DNA of 64,000 nucleotides from Antedon mediterranea (taxonomy: Eukaryota > Echinodermata > Crinoidea > Comatulida > Antedonidae): contig NC_092670.1 in assembly GCF_964355755.1 (NCBI RefSeq), positions 20,893,201 through 20,957,200 of the forward strand. Direction: 5' to 3'. Both the position numbers and the translations under genes were made by a program. The notes beneath the pieces are model-generated. The model searched no databases. It was not told the origin of the DNA and saw nothing but the letters and a program-made list of their open reading frames with translations. Below, one piece after another: positions 38,931 to 50,519 of this stretch; position 1 is the first letter of the stretch; each line of letters opens with the position of its first letter.

Positions 38931-40981
38931 ACCATCCTCATCCTACATTATGTTTTTCTACAATCCTCTCTCTCATTCTAATTTATGTGTAGTATTTTGT
39001 TCAAGATAATACCAAATTAATTATTTCTGTCCTCCTAAAATGGATTTATAATTAAATTACGTACGTATCCTGGATGTGGGGGAGGAACGATTTATTTCCT
39101 CAGGCGGTTTAGAAATTAAGATCTACAAGGCAATAAACACATCAAGTGGTTTCATCACTTTTTCGCTAATGAATGTTTCCTCACAGAGATTTTGTTAGAA
39201 CAACTTGGTCATTTTAAATAGAAGGTCTGGAAATAGCCCACCATAGGTTTAGCGACTATAGAAAACACCCTAGCCACACAGCAAGAAGACGAAGACGGCT
39301 CTGGACGGGCTCAGGTAGTCTGGGTTCCAGACAGAATTTCTACTTAACAGTAGGGCCTAGTAAAAAGACTTGCCACATATGGGGTTTCATACGTATACTA
39401 CTTGAGCTTGTAAACTTTGTATTTCAGACAAACATTGAAAAGCCTCAAAATAACTACAGACTTGAAGAATGGAGGTATAAAAATACCTTCATGCTTGGGG
39501 CAATACAAGTCTAGGGCTCACATGACATGTGGTACTACCAGGTGGTGGGGGAAGGGGGGGTTCACTCTTCAAACTGTTGGTAATTTAACTAGGCCTACAA
39601 CGGAGTATAGAATGTGAGGTATAGCAGTATAGAAGTATAATAAACTGGTTTTAATGCCATTTAATTGTTTTATCAAATGTATATGTACACGCGGCGAACC
39701 AAAAGCGTTGACTAATGCGCATGGGTATTCATAAAGTTTCATCTACTTTCTGTGACGCGAAACAATAGGCAACCAATCAGAACTCGAATATAATTCGCTA
39801 GTGAAAAAAACATGTTTAATGATTACACAAAGCCTGAACACTAAACAACAAATAATCTTTCATTTAGATTTATTAAACAAGATCCGAAATGCGTCATAAA
39901 ACTTAGCTCACGGCAACTAATGCAATGAACAACACCTGGGAAAAGAAGACTAATAATGAATGTTGACGCAATTTGCGTTATTTCTAGCACAACAACAGAT
40001 ACAAAACAATGCGTTATATATAAAATAGATGAGTTAAAAAGACGAACGAGATAGGCTATCTATCAAGAGACTAACAAAACAAATTTCTGTGCCAGTGTCA
40101 CAGGAATTTCGGCTTTCATTCAACAGGCCTTCAAAGCCCACTACAATTAACTAATTTAAGCCAGTGTCTAATCCAGTCGTGCTTTTACCTCAACTTTTAT
40201 CCAGGTGAAAAAGGTCTTATAAATCAAGTATCAAGAATTCTGCTGACCGAAGGTACACAAACTACTGTACATTCACACTTAAAGTTAGACTGGTGTTAAT
40301 AGAGAGAGTAAATCGTTAGGACACGATGATTCCAAATTCTTCTCAGTGAAGAAAACCCTACAAATTAAGGTTAAAAAAGCTTATTTCGAGACCTAGTTTG
40401 TTGTAGACCTAGCCTATGTAACAATAGGCCTGTTTAAAGGTAGGAGGACTGGGCACTTTTGTGGGTCTAAACACACTAGCTACGACTCTAATTACTATCA
40501 AGGAATATAGGGCGATTGCACCGGGTGATCAATTACGTATTTATTTATCAACATTTTCTTGTGTTCAATAATATTCTATACTACTACATAACAACAAACA
40601 CAGGACGGCAAGGTCACGGCAAACATCGCACATTTTTTGTTGTCAATTTCGACACCAAGATCGGACAGGTTTAGCAGGATTTTCATCACGTTTAACCTAG
40701 GTACACATATCAGCATAATTACAAGTTGTTGCTAAAGATAGCATGTCCTCGGCAACTCGTTAATTTGGTCAGCTCTTAGTAATCCTGATTGAGCCGTCAT
40801 ACCATTTTGTTTGTAACGACAGTGTGAACTCAGTGTCAACAGACAACGCCATAATTAGTGCCATTTTGTAACTAGATTAGAAGACGATTTGTATAATATT
40901 GACTCTACAGATCTATTTCTTATCTTAAAGGGTTATTTAAACTGTTGAGATCCCTATATTATGTAGGCCTACATTAATTTA
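38931..40981. other. Unassigned stretch
   Basis: No supported gene. A G-rich tract lies near 39539-39560. The short open frame at 39417-39617 matches nothing I know. Confidence 0.4.
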
Positions 40982-41198
40982 GGAGTTGGGTAGCCGAGTG
41001 GTCAAGACACTTGACTGTTATGACCCGACAACTCCCAGTCCACTCAGCTGTAAATGAGTACCTAATTGAAAATATTAGGGAGAAAAAGTCGGCGTGGAAA
41101 AAAACTTGCCACCCTACCACAATGCCAAGGCTTAGAGGCTACAATGAGCTCCTAACAGCTCATTTCCACTACGATCAGAATGAACACGAGACTCGCCT
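40982..41198 (+). mobile_element. tRNA-derived SINE, copy 1 (tRNA head deleted in part)
   Basis: Begins GGAGTTGGGTAGCCGAGTGG (acceptor stem plus A box) and shares with the copy at 48108 the body CAGTCCACTCAGCTGTAAA, GAGTACCT, GGGAGAAAAAG, GGCGTGGAAA and GAGCTCCTAACAGCTCATT. About 16 bp of the anticodon-to-B-box part is missing, so the internal promoter is broken. The 71-codon open frame over it is not a gene. Confidence 0.85.
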
Positions 41199-42970
41199 AC
41201 ATTCATTTAAATTTTGCTCTAAATAATCCCTATAAACACATCGAAACTAGAAAAAATCGAAAAAAGAATTTAGGCCTAGAATAAATAGAATGTACTGTAT
41301 AGGGTGAACATGATGGTATGGCCTACCTCACAAATCCATTCACTGTGTACGTTACAAATGAACATAGAGAGGACATTTAGGGGTGGGGGTAACATTCTCA
41401 AGAAACGTCATTCACTTTAAAATTGAAAAAAATTCATCTCCTTCCCAAAATATTTTTGAAATCAGATTTTCGTTTTTCATGAAGGTGGAAATAAACGTGT
41501 GTACTTGAGACTTGCTATTTAATGTGCTATTTTAAGCTGAAATCAAATATGAAACATAGCCTACATACGGTAGCTGTTGTGAGAGAGACGACTCAATATT
41601 TTAAAAAGATTCTGACGCTGTTTTATTGACGCATATTATATAACTTTGATACGCGTAAAAATAGAAAGTAAACTGCCTTGTTAAATTGCCTACAGTCAAC
41701 GACCACCGAGTTAACGCAGTTTCAAAATACGACGTTTTACGGTGATTGAAATATAAAAAGGTCTTTGATGACGTCATTCCATAATATTCGATAGTGATGT
41801 GTTCACAATAACACAGAATTAATCGTATTTTGAGCGGGCGCTCTGACGTCATCCGTGTAAAATGATGAAATTAATATTACGAAGAGAGATCATTGTTATT
41901 AGCCCTGAAGGACCATTTGAAGACAACGAACACTACTCAAATAGCAGTCCCAGAGTGGTCTTTAGTTAGAGGAATATGTAGGCTGCGATATTTGTATATT
42001 ATATTAGAGGCACGCGCACATGAGGGGTTTGTTTTACTTACCCGAAATCTTTTCCATTTTTCTGGCTGTTTTACTTTATCGTTTTTATTTATATATCGTT
42101 TCCTTATTTTATTCGTATCTCCATTGAGATCCAGCCGCTGATACCACAGCATTTTTTCAATAATTTCAATTTGCCTTTTGATTTGTATCATCGTATATTC
42201 TAATTAATTTATGAATAATACAACTTATTAGTATGTTTTATCTGTTTTCAAACGATCTTTGAAAACATAATGTTTGGCGGAAAGAAGGGAGTCGCGATCA
42301 TTATGTGTTATGTACCGTACATAATGTAATGTATCTGACGTTATTTTTATCAAGTTGTACAAATAAAAAGGAATGTAAACCTACACTAAATCCGATGTCA
42401 ATTTATGTAACGTTCATTTACGTCAACTCTTGAATTGTTAGAACTTAATTTATATACACTTACGTCAATCGACTTGTGATAAACTATAAAATAATTCAAA
42501 TTTAGAAAGCTTGTTATTTTAACGATTTATAGAATGTATTCTTGGTGTGCAGCAAAGACGACGGAGATAATTGATTCGCTATTAAGTCTGTTATTTCAAT
42601 GTTTGAATTACACTACTGTATCTACAGGTTTTAAAATGAATGTTTATGTCTTAAAACTGTACATATAAATTACCGTTGGTTTTCAAATCTAATATAAGAA
42701 TAATACCGTTGGACGTCAGTAATGGCTTAAAAAAAATTGTTATCGCAAATCTGATTCTGAGTGGAGTACGTTATTGATACAAAGGTTGTAGAGTGGAAAT
42801 ACACAACATTGCAGCATCTATTGCACCTGTCATCGAAATGTATCAGCCTTTGAATAGAGTCTACAGAGATGGGAGCGAGACAGCAGCATTCAATAAAACA
42901 CCCACATTATACTAAAATAGACATTGTTTATAAGGATCACTGCATACAGCTAACAGGTTTCCATCCAACC
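41199..42970. other. Unassigned stretch
   Basis: No gene supported. TGACGTCA sites lie at 41769 and 41844. The open frames at 41601-42191 overlap on both strands and have no recognised similarity. Confidence 0.4.
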
Positions 42971-42974
42971 CTAA

Positions 42975-43137
42975 AGCTCTGTCTACACTATCAAACTTTT
43001 ATGCGACAACAGAATGTGATGTGCCCTTATATGGAGATGATGATGTCACATCACTACCATATTTAGGCATATCACCACCATATTTGGGTACATGATACAT
43101 TTTTTTGTCAAACTAGTTTCATAGTGTAAACATAGCT
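42975..43137. mobile_element. MITE family A, copy 3
   Basis: Left end AGCTCTGTCTACACTATCAA and right end GTTTCATAGTGTAAACATAGCT, slightly decayed, flanked by TAA on both sides (42972-42974 and 43138-43140). It has the family core of ATATCACCACCATATTTGGG-type blocks. Confidence 0.85.
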
Positions 43138-43395
43138 TAAGTCTATATTGGTATGACACATGGACGTAAGCGCAACACAAGTAATGTGGCCAATCACAAC
43201 CCCACTAAACTCGGCGACTTATTTACCTGCCATAATCTATATTTCATGGAAATAGATGCTTAATTAGTTTATTAATACAACCAATTGAAAACATGTTTAA
43301 ATTTACCCACAAAAGACTAATTTATTTACAGGTTTTGGTAACCGAAAACTTATCATAATTTAGCTGTTTTCTATTTACTCAGTATTAGGCCTTAT

Positions 43396-43457
43396 GATAT
43401 TAATACAGGTACAATTAGTGACGATGATATTAATACAGGTACAATTAGTGACGATAT
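43396..43457 (+). repeat. Two tandem 30-bp units
   Basis: GATATTAATACAGGTACAAT followed by TAGTGACGAT occurs twice in perfect succession. Confidence 0.9.
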
Positions 43458-43566
43458 CCGTATACCTGCACCTATCGAATGATGTTTTCATTGATTGGCA
43501 CACATACCCTTTCTGGAGGGTGGGGGTGGGGGGAGGGGGAAGTGGATGAAATTCCCAATACCCTAA

Positions 43567-43706
43567 AGGTCTGTCTACACTATCAAACGTTATGTGACAA
43601 AAAAAAAGTGATGTGCCCATAAAATGGGCATGATCACTACTATATTTGGGCATATCACTACCATATTTGGGCACATCACACTAGTTTGATGGTGTAGACA
43701 AGAGCT
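43567..43706. mobile_element. MITE family A, copy 4
   Basis: A 140-bp copy with left end AGGTCTGTCTACACTATCAA and right end AGTTTGATGGTGTAGAC, with one inserted A before AGAGCT. Flanks are TAA at left and TTA at right. It lies about 430 bp from copy 3 in the same orientation. A G-rich tract at 43517-43541 lies just before it. Confidence 0.85.
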
Positions 43707-43709
43707 TTA

Positions 43710-46700
43710 TCCATCCGTGTTGCTTTTATTCAATTCAATGTGACGTAAACGTAATACATAATGTATTCATCCTTATGTACGTGTTGAATTAAATACAAAA
43801 AGCATAGAAATTGAATATCAGATAGACACAAATCCCTAATACGCCATTTCTCCAGATTGATATTTTGAATAACAATATCACGTCTACCGGAATGTAAGAG
43901 GGGAATCCCCTTATTATTTACCGTCTGTTGCTCTTATTGTTTTACTTACGTGACGTTGAAATGAGATACAATCACAGAGATGTGCGATTTAAACTCACCT
44001 TGCATAAACACAAATATAAAATGAATATATAAAAGCACAATATTAAAACAAAAAAAATCACAATATAGAAAACAAAAAAGTACTAGGAACTTTAACTAGG
44101 CCCTTTCATATTATATTGTGCCCATTCGCTACAGGTGTATTGAAAGTCCAGAGTAAAAACGTACAAATAGGCCTAGTTGAAATACTCAGCCTAAAAGTGA
44201 AAAACTGAAGGGAAGATTTTGAAAGAATAGTGGTAGAAAAACCATAGCAATATTATTCAGAAACAGGTACTGTATTGTTTTTGTGTATTGTTGTGTATTG
44301 TATTGCGACAATTTAAAATCACTCATATTTCTTTACTACGCATGCGCGCATAACTTCAGAGGACACCTCTATTTACGGGACACTTCTAACCTTCTCATGA
44401 AACGAATGAGGGAAAATAAATGTTATTGTATAATGAACACCCATATTTGTTTAATACTGCACTTTGTGTATGTCGACTCTATGGTGTTATTGTCAACGCT
44501 TTAATATTATTTCAATCAATAACACAATAATATTGGCATATGGTTCGACAGGAAATCGGGTATTTTTATTAGAACTGTTGTTACTATATATAGTTTGTAT
44601 TTAGAAATAATAATGGACAAGTCATAATTACCCTTTTCCATTTATCCACACCGTTATTAAAATACAATTATTAGTCCCCGTATTTCTAGTAAGAGAATAT
44701 TATGTATTTTCTGAATATTATGTAGTCTTAAAAAGTTCACCTAGTACCGTATAAGATGAATGGAACGTCCAACGAGGAATGTCTAATTAGTTTTTCAATG
44801 GTTTAAAATTCCCCCCTATGGTTTAATAACTAATCTATGCTGAAGACAAACAGATAAATCTAACCTAAATTCTGACGGGAGGAAAAATGGGTAGAGGAGT
44901 GACGATATTAAATGATGCAGAGGCTGTGCTCCGACACACCTGTTATCGAATGGTTTAGTCCATTATTGGGACATTTCAATTTCCATACATGTAAAATAAC
45001 ACTTTAATAAAAACATTATTCAATACAAATTCGAAGAAAAAAATATTCAAAACACATCAATACATCCTGTATTTGTAATTCCGAAAACAAAAATAAACTA
45101 GGTTGAACACTGGATTGTTTTTGTATTTCAGTACATCAATTACACTATATAGACAGAAATATAATGCTGTTTAACATTGCATAGTAAACAAGACATAAAT
45201 AATGATACAATATCTAAACTTACCTTAATAAATATTGCATATAACAATATAACTGACGAAAGCACGAATTGAACACAGTAATAATAATGTTTATGTACAA
45301 TTTAAAAAATATTTTTATTGCTATTTTATGGACGGAAATATGAAAGTACTTGTAAGGAATTTAAAATAAATAAAATAAGATCAAGTTTCTCACTTAATAT
45401 TTGTTTTTCTATGTTAATTGCAAAACATGCATTATTTTATAACAAACGCTTTAAATACATTTGAACAAAACACATTTCATTTTTTGTAAATAGTATTTAG
45501 GTCTAAATTTAAACTTTATGTTTAAAATATATTTTTATTTATTCTATTTTAATTTATTATTCTTTTGTTTTGGCAAATCTATAAATAACAACATTTCTTT
45601 AATTTAATCAAGGTTTAATAACATACAAATTTCAAAGCTCATAAACTAAACATAAATAATGAACATTTAAACCGTAATGTGTCATAATATTTACACCAAC
45701 TAAAGTTGTTTACATGAAGGACATTAACAAATGTTGCCATTTTAGAATAGCTATAGGCCTACTTGTGTCAAGATGCTCTTTTACTATATCCAAAATAGTC
45801 ATTATTAGATTGTATATGTTTGCCTGTAAATCCAAGGGCATTGGTTCAAGTCTAGTGGTATCCTAGTTAAGTGCTTAACATTTTTTAGTATACAAGAGCG
45901 ATGGTTCATTTCTGACCAAGGCTTAAAAGCCAGAACTATCTAACCAAACAAATATCTATATTTAAGCCTTTTCTATGGTATCAAACTTTATGTGACAAAA
46001 AAAATGTGATGTGCCCATATATGGACATGATGTCATATTACTACCATATTTTGAAATATTACTACGATATTTGGACATATCACCACCACATTTGGGCACA
46101 TCACACTTTTTATTTCAAACTAGTAAATTGATAGTGTAGACAGAGTTTTAGGCCTCAAGACAAGAAATCATGGGTTGTAGTTTGTGTGTGTAAAACTGAC
46201 TGATGGCAGCGAAGTATTAATACATATTGATGTACTGTAATATTTAGGAAGCAGTTTGCAGCTACTGGTTGATGATCAAAACTTGGTTATGACTTTTGAT
46301 CTCTCATATCAAATCATTCTTATTCGCCCCTTTCTGAAGAAAAAATGTAATATTAAATAAAAAAATAAACATCAATATCCAAAAAATAAATATCAATATT
46401 AAATAAATAAATATTTATATTAAATAAATACATTATCAAATAAGATAATGTAAATTATACATTAACCAAACAAACATTTGTTTTTTTATTTATTTATTTT
46501 ATTTAAATGTCTTTTTTTCTTTTTTTACAGTATTTAACTGTTTATTCTACAAATATTACCTTTAAAACTTAAACTATTAAATATATTTTAAGAAAAAAGA
46601 ATTTATATTGTAGGTGGTTATAAGTACTGTATTTAATCATTACAAAACATATATTCACTTAGAATATGCCATTTTAGCTTTATCAAAGGTTATCAAATGT

Positions 46701-47100
46701 TTTATTTTTTTAAATTGTAAAAATACTACAATCACTCACTTTAGTTCTATTTTAATAAAACAAAAATACAATAGTGTTTAAGTTATAAATGGTAATGTAA
46801 ATATATTTGATGCATAGTTGCAAATAAAAGGATATTAAAAGATAAATAAGATTATTTAGCTTATCCCTAATAACCTAACTGAATGTATCAAAATACTAAA
46901 AGCAGTATATTCTAATACTGAAGGTTACAAATGCTATGTTATTATCAATAACAACTTAAACTGCATCTTAATGTCTAGAGATATAACGCTCACAATCAAT
47001 CTATCAAATATGCGAGTTATTTTAAGTAACTTATTTGCTTCTTACCTATTAAATTTGTATTATTTATTTTTAGGATGAATTTTTATAAGCATCATATTTT
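43710..47100. other. Very AT-rich stretch, no gene seen
   Basis: Apart from the MITE at 45967, I see only AT-rich sequence with (AAATA)n-like runs near 46370-46500. No open frame has recognisable similarity. Confidence 0.45.
45967..46147. mobile_element. MITE family A, copy 5 (left end decayed)
   Basis: The left terminus is diverged (CCTTTTCTATGGTATCAAAC), while the right keeps TTGATAGTGTAGACAGAG. The interior matches copy 2 closely: TTATGTGACAAAAA, GTGATGTGCCCATATATGGA and repeated CCATAT/ACATTTGGG blocks. Confidence 0.8.
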
Positions 47101-47103
47101 AAA

Positions 47104-47800
47104 ATACAGAGCCTCTCTATTGGGACAGTACTATTCAGCTCAATTAAGGGACACTTTTCTCCTGGAAGTGTCCCTTTAATAGAGGTTCTGCAAAATTGAA
47201 AAAGTTAATGCATCCACTGTCCCTTTAAGTTAACCCATTTTGTTAACCCTTTTTTTGGGAAACCACTATCCAGGGGACACATCAATTAAGGGACACTTTC
47301 CTGTTAAACTATAACAAAGGGGAATAATATGTTTCAACACTACTGCCAACCCTTATTCAGGGGACACCATGATGAAGGGGACTTTCTGGAAGTGGATCCC
47401 CTTAATAGAGGTTCTGCAAAAATTTAAAAAGTTAATGCAACCACTGTCTCTTTAAGTTAACCCATTTTGTTAACCCTTTTTTTTGGGAAACCACTATCCA
47501 GGAGACACATCAATTTAGGGACACTTTCCTGTTAAACTATAACAAGGGGGAATAATATTTTTCAACACTACTGCCAATCCTTATTCAGGGGACACCATGA
47601 TGAAGGGGACTTTCTGGAAGTGGATCCCCTTAATAGAGGTTCTGCAAAAATTTAAAAAGTTAATGCAACCACTGTCTCTTTAAGTTAACCCATTTTGTTA
47701 ACCCTTCTTTTGGGACACCACTATCCAGGGCCCGGGGACACATCAATTAAGGGACACTTTCCCCTGGAAGTGTCCCCTTAATAGAGGTTCTACTGTATGC
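47104..47800. repeat. Tandem array of about 227-bp units, transposon-terminus-like
   Basis: AATAGAGGTTCTGC begins at 47178, 47404 and 47632, then at 47780 as AATAGAGGTTCTACTGTA. Two full units and one shortened unit thus follow in direct order. Shared blocks include AAGTTAACCCATTTTGTTAA and CACATCAATT(A/T)AGGGACAC. The array's ends, ACAGAGCCTCTCTATTGGGA and TTAATAGAGGTTCTACTGTA, are roughly inverted, as in a DNA transposon with tandem internal repeats. A single terminus-like CCTTAATAGGGGTTCTACTG lies at about 54064-54084. Confidence 0.82.
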
Positions 47801-47824
47801 CAATCCAACCACTGTCCCATTTAA

Positions 47825-47965
47825 GCTTGGTTCCCACTAGAGACGCAACATAAGGACGTAACGCAACGTAAGTTAGTTGACCAATGACAAGCGATGGATT
47901 ATTCAAACTGACAATTTTCATTGGTCAACATGCTTGCGTTGCGTCCGTCCTAGTGGGAACCAAGC
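47825..47965. mobile_element. MITE family B, intact copy
   Basis: A 141-bp palindromic element with termini GCTTGGTTCCCACTAG and CTAGTGGGAACCAAGC, bounded by TTAA at 47821-47824 and 47966-47969. The interior has TTGACCAATGACAAGCGATG and the inverted CATTGGTCAA. TTAA duplication would suit piggyBac-type elements, but other copies begin after TAA, so a TWA-type duplication is also possible. No coding capacity. Confidence 0.88.
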
Positions 47966-48107
47966 TTAAGTTAAATAAATTCTTGTTACTGCATTGGTAT
48001 TATGAAATGGTAGTGTAGTGCAACCGAAAGTTAAATCACTTATTTAAATCCTCCAAAGAAATCCTAATGATTCAAATCTATTTTTAATGTATGTAAGACA
48101 AATGAAA

Positions 48108-48341
48108 GGAGTTGGATAGCCGAGTGGTTAGGACACTTGACTGTCGTACAGATAGACCCGGGTTCAATGCCCGACAACTCCCAGTCCACTCAGCTGTAAA
48201 ATGAGTACCTGGTTGAAAATACTAGGGAGAAAAAAGGTGGCGTGGAAAGGAACTGGCCACCCTACCACATAATGCCGAGGCTTAGTACAATGAGCTCCTA
48301 ACAGCTCATTCCCCTACGTTCAGAGAACACGGGACTCACCT
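48108..48341 (+). mobile_element. tRNA-derived SINE, copy 2 (intact tRNA head)
   Basis: The 74-nt head (48108-48181) has a perfect acceptor stem GGAGTTG/CAACTCC, an A box TAGCCGAGTGGTTAGG and a B box GGTTCAATGCC. The tRNA-unrelated body follows directly without a discriminator/CCA break, and is shared with the copy at 40982 over roughly 150 bp. Pol III promoter boxes look usable. The tRNA ancestor looks like a Ser/Leu-type by its A box, but the variable arm is short. Family name not recognised. Confidence 0.88.
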
Positions 48342-49299
48342 TTTCAAGACAAATGAGCATTATGTTGCAGCATTGGTCAATTACAGTTGACAGGACATAC
48401 AAAATACACAATGAATAAATAGAACACCCACATTGGATTAACATTAAACAATGTTGTGTTTAAATGTGAATACATTGGGGACAAAATCTGCATTTAGACA
48501 GATATAGATATAAAAGCTCTAGTCAAGCATTTAAGTCATTAAAATCAAAAGTGTGATTGTATGTAGATGTACTGAAGGTATTCCTAAATAAGGCTGGGTA
48601 GATGAGGGGGAGTGGGGGGAGAGGGGTATGCAGGGTGGGTGTGATGAAAGGTCAAGCAAACCCTAGTAAGTATTTAGGTTAATAATATGAGTGACAATGA
48701 CATCAAATTTAAACAAATATTAAACATAATACTAATTATTAATTCATATTGTAAAAATGTCTTAATTAATAATTTATTGATTTTACTAATGTAATGACTT
48801 CCGATGATAACAGTTATTGCCATTCATTAATATCAAATATACAAATATTAAACATATTATTAGCATATACTAATTATTAATCGATATTGTAAAAATTTCT
48901 TAAATATATTGATTTTACTAATGTACTGTATTCAATTCAAGGCAGAGTAATTTAAGTATCGTCCAGAGTTCACCAAACTATTTTTTTTACTTAATATCAT
49001 CAGACAATGAAAATCATTATAATTGATCCACCAACACAGAAGGTGCAAGGTAAATACAATAAGGAATGTACAGCAGTTGTCCATGATCAACATTGGGATT
49101 TAAAATTAGACTATATACACACACTTTGATAGGCATACAGCACCACCAACAGCTGGCCTTGTTAATTTGGTATAATGTAGTGTGCAGTCCGAGTCTGTTA
49201 GCGCCCCTATGTTTACATACATCGCATATTGATCATTTGTAGATCATGCCAGTTATTTTTAAACATATGCTTCATTGAGTTGATGTACAAAACTACATA

Positions 49300-49345
<46 letters not shown>

Positions 49346-50205
49346 TAATAACTTTTGTATTCTATAAATATATAATAAATATATGCATAAGGAAACTCTA
49401 TATTTTACAGCGGGCGGATTCAGAATTTCTTGAAACGAGGTACCTGTACTCACTAATAATAAATTTGGCCGATGGGAACCTAGGCCTCCAGAGATTTAAG
49501 GACACACGCTTTGATCATCATAGAAAGATCACAAAAATGGACAATTTTAAGGTGTTCCATTATCTATGTTGCTATCGCGTTGACAATAATTATTATCATG
49601 TGGTCCCGCAGGTTAGAAATAGGACGCCAGCAGTGTTACAGTGCAAATGTACAGAATACCATACGGAACCATATGGACCCTGTGAAATCAACAGGCATCC
49701 TAAACATACAAAATTGATATGACAATTACTGGCGATAGAAGTAGACCTAAAACAATAGGACTTATCTATTGTAATGGCCTGATATTCTTTATATGATAGT
49801 TTGCTAAAGGCAATATGGTTGTTCACATCAACTAAGACCACTTGAAACTGATAACAGCTCTATTCAAATCTTTCCTTTATTGATATTCAAGCATAATGCA
49901 ATGGCTTTTATTTTACACATTTGGGGTATGTTTTATTTATGATTGGCCAGCAAATTCTTTCATTTATGTACAGTATGGTGGAATACACAACAGTGATATA
50001 ATTAAGGCAGCATCATTTTTGCATAATAAATCCACGAGCCAGGATCTCAAAACATTAATATACTTTATTGAAAGGGAGAAACTTTATGTTTAGAGATAAT
50101 TATAGAAAATTACATACAGTATTACAAAGTAATTTGATTTTTTGAAATATTACATATAATCTAATTAGGATTCGCTGATTTCACTAGTCTGGCATACAAA
50201 GTCTA
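48342..50205. other. Unassigned stretch
   Basis: No gene supported. A G-rich tract lies at 48600-48640. The overlapping 85- and 68-codon open frames at 49465-49722 occupy different frames and match no family I know. Confidence 0.4.
49303..49342. repeat. (TA)n microsatellite
   Basis: About 20 uninterrupted TA units. Confidence 0.97.
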
Positions 50206-50212
50206 GTAAAAA

Positions 50213-50512
50213 ATGGATCTGGGCTAGTCAGCTTAACTGGCTCTGGGCTAGTCAGTTTAACTGGCTCTGGGCTAGTCAGCTTAACTGGTTCTGGGCTAGT
50301 CTGCTTAACTGGCTCTGGGCTAGTCTGCTTAACTGGCTCTGGGCTAGTCTGCTTAACTGGCTCTGGGCTAGTCTGCTTAACTGGCTCTGGGCTAGTCTGC
50401 TTAACTGGCTCTGGGCTAGTCAGCTTAACTGGCTCTAGGATAGTCAGCTTAACTGGCTCTGGACTAGTCAGCTTAACTGGCTCTGGGCTAGTCAGCTTAA
50501 CTGGCTCTGGTT
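50213..50512. repeat. 24-bp minisatellite, about 12.5 copies
   Basis: The unit is CTGGGCTAGTCAGCTTAACT plus GGCT, with a run of six units carrying TCTGC instead of TCAGC. Because 24 is a multiple of three, all frames without a stop in one unit stay open; the minus strand reads a repeated EPVKLTSP/EPVKQTSP octapeptide for 112 codons. I see no flanking exon or signal that would make it a gene. Confidence 0.93.
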
Positions 50513-50519
50513 GTCGACT

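Noticed and set aside
43140-43205. Another MITE family B copy
   Set aside because: GACGTAAGCGCAACACAAGT and CCAATCACAA look similar, but the termini are absent and the match is too short to call.
43517-43541. G-quadruplex regulatory element
   Set aside because: The G-runs could fold, but similar G-rich tracts at 4750, 39540 and 48610 look like simple slippage, and no gene is nearby.
48108-48181. A functional tRNA gene
   Set aside because: Acceptor stem and A/B boxes are good, but the sequence is fused to a body shared with a second copy and has an outer T-stem mismatch, so it is a SINE head.
49465-49722. 85-codon open frame as a gene
   Set aside because: A second open frame overlaps it in another phase, no splice or family evidence was found, and the residue content is not distinctive.
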